From Ursus arctos (taxonomy: Eukaryota; Chordata; Mammalia; Carnivora; Ursidae): a stretch of 64,000 nt of DNA. Position numbers and translations under genes: made by a program. Position 1 is the first letter of the stretch, and every line of letters begins with the position of its first letter. The stretch is from positions 34,297,813-34,361,812 of the forward strand of contig NW_026622952.1 in assembly GCF_023065955.2 (NCBI RefSeq), in the 5' to 3' direction. The notes under the pieces are model-generated. The model saw only the letters and a program-made list of their open reading frames with translations, was not told the origin of the DNA and did no database searches. Below, piece by piece: positions 60,906 through 64,000 of this stretch.

Positions 60906-62914
60906 CAGCCTTGTAATCGGGATTATCTCACCGCATCTTGATCCAAGCAAGAAGCTCTAGGAACAGCACACCCTTGCACATGTTTGCCTGCTATACGAAC
61001 CTAACTCTAAACAGGTGCCGTGGCGGTAAAAGAATGCCGGGTCCTGTAGTTTAAAAAGGTTTTTAAAGCAAAGAGTAGAAAATTAACAAGGAACTAGCAA
61101 CATGGAAGGCATTTTCTCTGAAATGCTTTAATGGGAAAGGGAAATACAGCCAGAAATCACAAGCAAATAAAATTGCGAGAGATGTGGGAAAACATTGCAA
61201 AATAAAGATTAGACATTTCCAGAGCTCGCTTGTTTGTGGCTAAGTTTAAAAAAAAAAGACAGAGAGAGAGAAAGACACAGGCATAAAAATTGCTTGTTTT
61301 TCTCTTATGTTTGGTAAATATTCCTCGTTTTTTGTCAGTGCTGGACTTTGGAACCAGCCTTTCATCAGTCACAAAAAAACTGCTATGGCATTCTAAGAAG
61401 AAAGATGTATTTTCTACACTTGCCCAGAATTCAGATGCTTAAAGAAAAAAAAAATTAGTGAATATCTTAAAAAAGAAAATCTCAAAATTTGAAAGCCAAA
61501 AGTGTGTTTAAAGGCACACATGAGTACGATGGCGTACTGGAATTTTATTCTGCGGGTCACGCTTGTGTGATGGGCTATTCTCCCTCAAAGGGAGCGGCGC
61601 AGCCTGGAGTGGGATGGTACAATGCCGTTAGCGCTGGCTGACATGCGGAGACACACAAAACAGTCTGCAGCCAACCCATGTTCCAGCAGGGACACAGGGG
61701 AGTCGTGACGTTGTCACTGAGCGTACTGGGTAACGAGCCAGCCCTTTCTCACTTCCCTCCGTAACATTCCGGATACGTGAATATAATCTGATGATGCTTG
61801 ATGTCTTTAAACATAAAGACATTGTTTAACATCTTTACGCCTTAGTTTTTCAAGCATTCTAGAGGGAAGATGATCGCTACCCCCCATATCAAAGGGACGC
61901 TGTGATTTCTTCACAGTCATGCTGGACATGATCTTTGAAAATGGGGGTTTTCCATGCTTACTTAAAAGAAATGCTATATATCACAAAGGACTTCATGGTG
62001 CTCTCTTCTCCGAATATAACATTTGGATTCATTTTTATATAGCTGGAGGTACAGTAATGATCTGATCTAAGGTTTTTCATCTTAGATGAACTATTCAATT
62101 TAGATTGATATTTTTTATATTGAAACTATTTATTAAAAGGCCACTGGGACATGGAACAAGGCTGGTCCTTTATGATTGTCAAAAAGGGGGAAAGGGTTGA
62201 AACGTTGCCATAATTTCATAAAGGTACAGTTAAGTAGGACTATGTCCTAGAATGGAAATGTCCCTTGACGTCTGCATTTTGTTGATAATACCCAAAGGAG
62301 AAAGTTTGGGTGTGTATGGGAAGAAGAGAGGAAACAAAAGATCTGTTAGTATCTTTGGAAATTTTACATACTCAATAACAATGACTGGTGTCTGGAAACA
62401 GTCAGAACGGTTGAAACCTTGGCTCGTGTTAGGAATGTGGGAGGAAACACAGCCACATGCTAATTCTTTCCTCCTTGCCCGGTCTGAGGACACAAGAAAG
62501 ACATTGCACCCAGCGTTTGTCTGGATAAAAAGAAAAATTGAACCTTGGACCCAAATGTCCAGTCTCCCAATGCTTCCAGATGTTTCCATACGGTGGCATA
62601 CGGGTATGGTGGCGCACACAGTGGCTACAGGAATGACACCACGGGATTGTCGCCTGCATGCTTTGGTGTTGCGTAGCCGTATCCACGAACCACAGGAAGA
62701 GCGGGGTGTCAGGGGCAGGCAGTGGGAGGAAGGGGCCCCAGGCTGCTCTTTGCCCGGCTCCCTTTAATACCCACACGGTCGGAGCAGGCCCGTAGTCCAG
62801 ATTGCTCATGCCCTAACCAGAGGCAGCACTGCAGAGAGCAGGGGTGGTTAAGGAAGGCAATAAAGAATTGAAATACAAATTAAAATGAACACAAAGTAAA
62901 ATGCACACAGATGG

Positions 62915-63002
62915 GGCAGTCCTGTGGGCCACGCAGTCCCCGGAAGCTACACAGGCAGTCCTGTGGGCCACGCAGTCCACGGAAGCTACACAGGCAGTCC
63001 GA
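62915..63002. repeat. Tandem repeat, 39-bp unit, 2.2 copies
   Basis: Units beginning ggcagtcctgtgggccac start at 62915 and 62954, and a third partial unit starts at 62993. The two full copies are almost identical. It looks like a minisatellite. Confidence 0.92.
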
Positions 63003-63589
63003 CGCGCTGGGCGCAGGCCGGAGTAGCCTACGGAAGGAGAAAAGAGGGCAAACCTAAGCATTCAGAGGTTGTTGGGTTTGTTTTTTCTTATAAATCACAA
63101 CCAGAGAAATACGTTCAAGAAGCATAGGAAACCATTTAAATCGTGAAAAACCTCATCCTAGCACATCAAAAATTTGGTGCAAAGATAAGCAGCAGAACTG
63201 GCTCTGCCAGTTGAGTATTGAGCTCATTCGATATCACATCAGATCTTCCTACAGGCTTTAAAGTAGATATCTGTAATATTAGCTAGCAGCTTCTTTTCAA
63301 GGGCCGCAAAGCATTCTGCAAACCGAACCTCGTGGAGTTTCACAAAATTCACATCAGGCAGGGACTAACTAGCAGGCATTTCCACAGGGGAGACCAGAAG
63401 CCCCGAAAGCCTTAAGCTGGCCAGGCGCAGAATTCAGTCAGGTCACTGACAGAGCCTACAGGCTCTCATGCGAGCACGTCACAGATGGACAGTCATCATC
63501 AGAGGGGCCGGAGCCCAGTCACGCTGCCTCTAGACCCTATCAGGTATGGAAATGGGGCTCCTTGAGTCTCAGGCTCCTCTCCGCAGCGA

Positions 63590-63591
<2 letters not shown>

Positions 63592-63631
<40 letters not shown>
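63592..63631. repeat. (CA)n microsatellite
   Basis: About 20 uninterrupted CA units followed by gggcacacgcacgcacg. A likely polymorphic marker. It gives rise to spurious Thr-His and Cys-Val open frames. Confidence 0.97.
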
Positions 63632-63633
<2 letters not shown>

Positions 63634-64000
63634 GCACACGCACGCACGCCTTACACACCAGATTCTGCGGCGGCACGGCGGGGGCCTTCCCCACTGCCAT
63701 TGGACCTGCAAGGACAGAACCAGAACATTAAGATCTCCGGGTTGCCCTCCAGGGCTCTACCCTTTCTCATTTTCTGTGACTCGTCTGCCTGGGGCCTTTT
63801 TTGCCTCCAACATTACCTCACCTGGTTCACTCTATGGACTTCTTTTTGGTTTATACCTTTACCTTTCCACACCTTTCCATGGACATTACGATACTCCCCT
63901 TGGGTGGCTAATTAGAAAAGTTTAAGCCTGAAGAGTGTCTTTTCATGGGGCTTGGTTAACGTCAATGACAGAACGCGCAGATTAGTTTTATCCCAGAGTT

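Larger units (their letters stand above)
57964..64000 (+). other. TENM3: Intron running off the end of the window (over 6 kb)
   Basis: Starts with a clean gtaagc donor. It contains a MIR-like end at 60840, a 39-bp tandem duplication at 62915 and a (CA)n tract at 63592. I found no SINE and no further teneurin exon. Open frames of 164-171 codons at 59105-59663 and 62252-62767 have no recognisable domain, splice context or flanking gene signals. Confidence 0.8.

Noticed and set aside
62252..62767. A 171-codon open frame on the + strand, with a 129-codon frame opposite it.
   Set aside because: No recognisable domain, mixed composition, no conserved neighbour or splice context, and it lies within a teneurin intron. 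Overlapping open frames on both strands suggest chance.
1..64000. Possible CRISPR arrays, operons or a novel defence-like system.
   Set aside because: The window is vertebrate intron and exon sequence. Repeats are SINEs, L1, MIR, microsatellites and small tandem duplications, without spacer-repeat order or prokaryotic genes.

Overview
This window is genomic DNA from a placental mammal, and it lies inside one large gene, TENM3 (teneurin-3), read on the + strand. Fifteen exons can be placed to the base by GT-AG splice sites, by reading phase that carries across every junction, and by close agreement with the known teneurin-3 protein rather than TENM1, 2 or 4. Together they hold 3149 coding bases, about 1050 residues. 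The stretch begins at the alternatively spliced linker before EGF repeat 8 and ends in the first part of the YD-repeat barrel. The start codon, the other EGF repeats, the transmembrane segment and the C-terminus all lie outside the window. No other gene is supported. Almost all remaining open frames are short chance frames or shadows of exons and repeats.

The host is a caniform carnivore, most likely a bear. The introns carry twelve tRNA-derived carnivore SINEs (SINEC). Several belong to the subfamily with a 'cagggcgtgatcccgg' segment and a 'ctatgagcctgcttcttc' segment, which I associate with giant panda and other bears. The L1 tails also have the carnivore type of 3' end. The species call is inference.

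Layout. 1-2.8 kb: two microexons of 27 and 18 bases (splice site A) and the EGF8 exon. 2.8-16 kb: a 13.2 kb intron with SINEs, L1 tails and old repeats. 16-18.2 kb: three exons for the cysteine-rich linker and the transthyretin-like domain. 22.6-24.3 kb: two exons for the fibronectin-like plug. 28.7-40.2 kb: five exons for the six-bladed NHL propeller, including the 21-base microexon B at 29763. 40.2-56.3 kb: a 16 kb intron. 56.3-58 kb: two exons that start the YD-repeat shell. 58-64 kb: an intron that runs off the end.

Teneurin-3 is a type II membrane adhesion protein of synapses. It dimerises through the EGF region, binds latrophilins, and shows homophilic recognition that depends on the inserts at splice sites A and B. 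All three cassette microexons that set these isoforms are in the window, together with candidate splicing signals: a UGC shortly before two of the three acceptors, and GCATG-type RBFOX sites. The most useful observations concern this splicing architecture, a NAGNAG acceptor that follows microexon B, and a SINE inserted 22 bases past a donor site. I found no undescribed gene system, CRISPR array or mobile operon.
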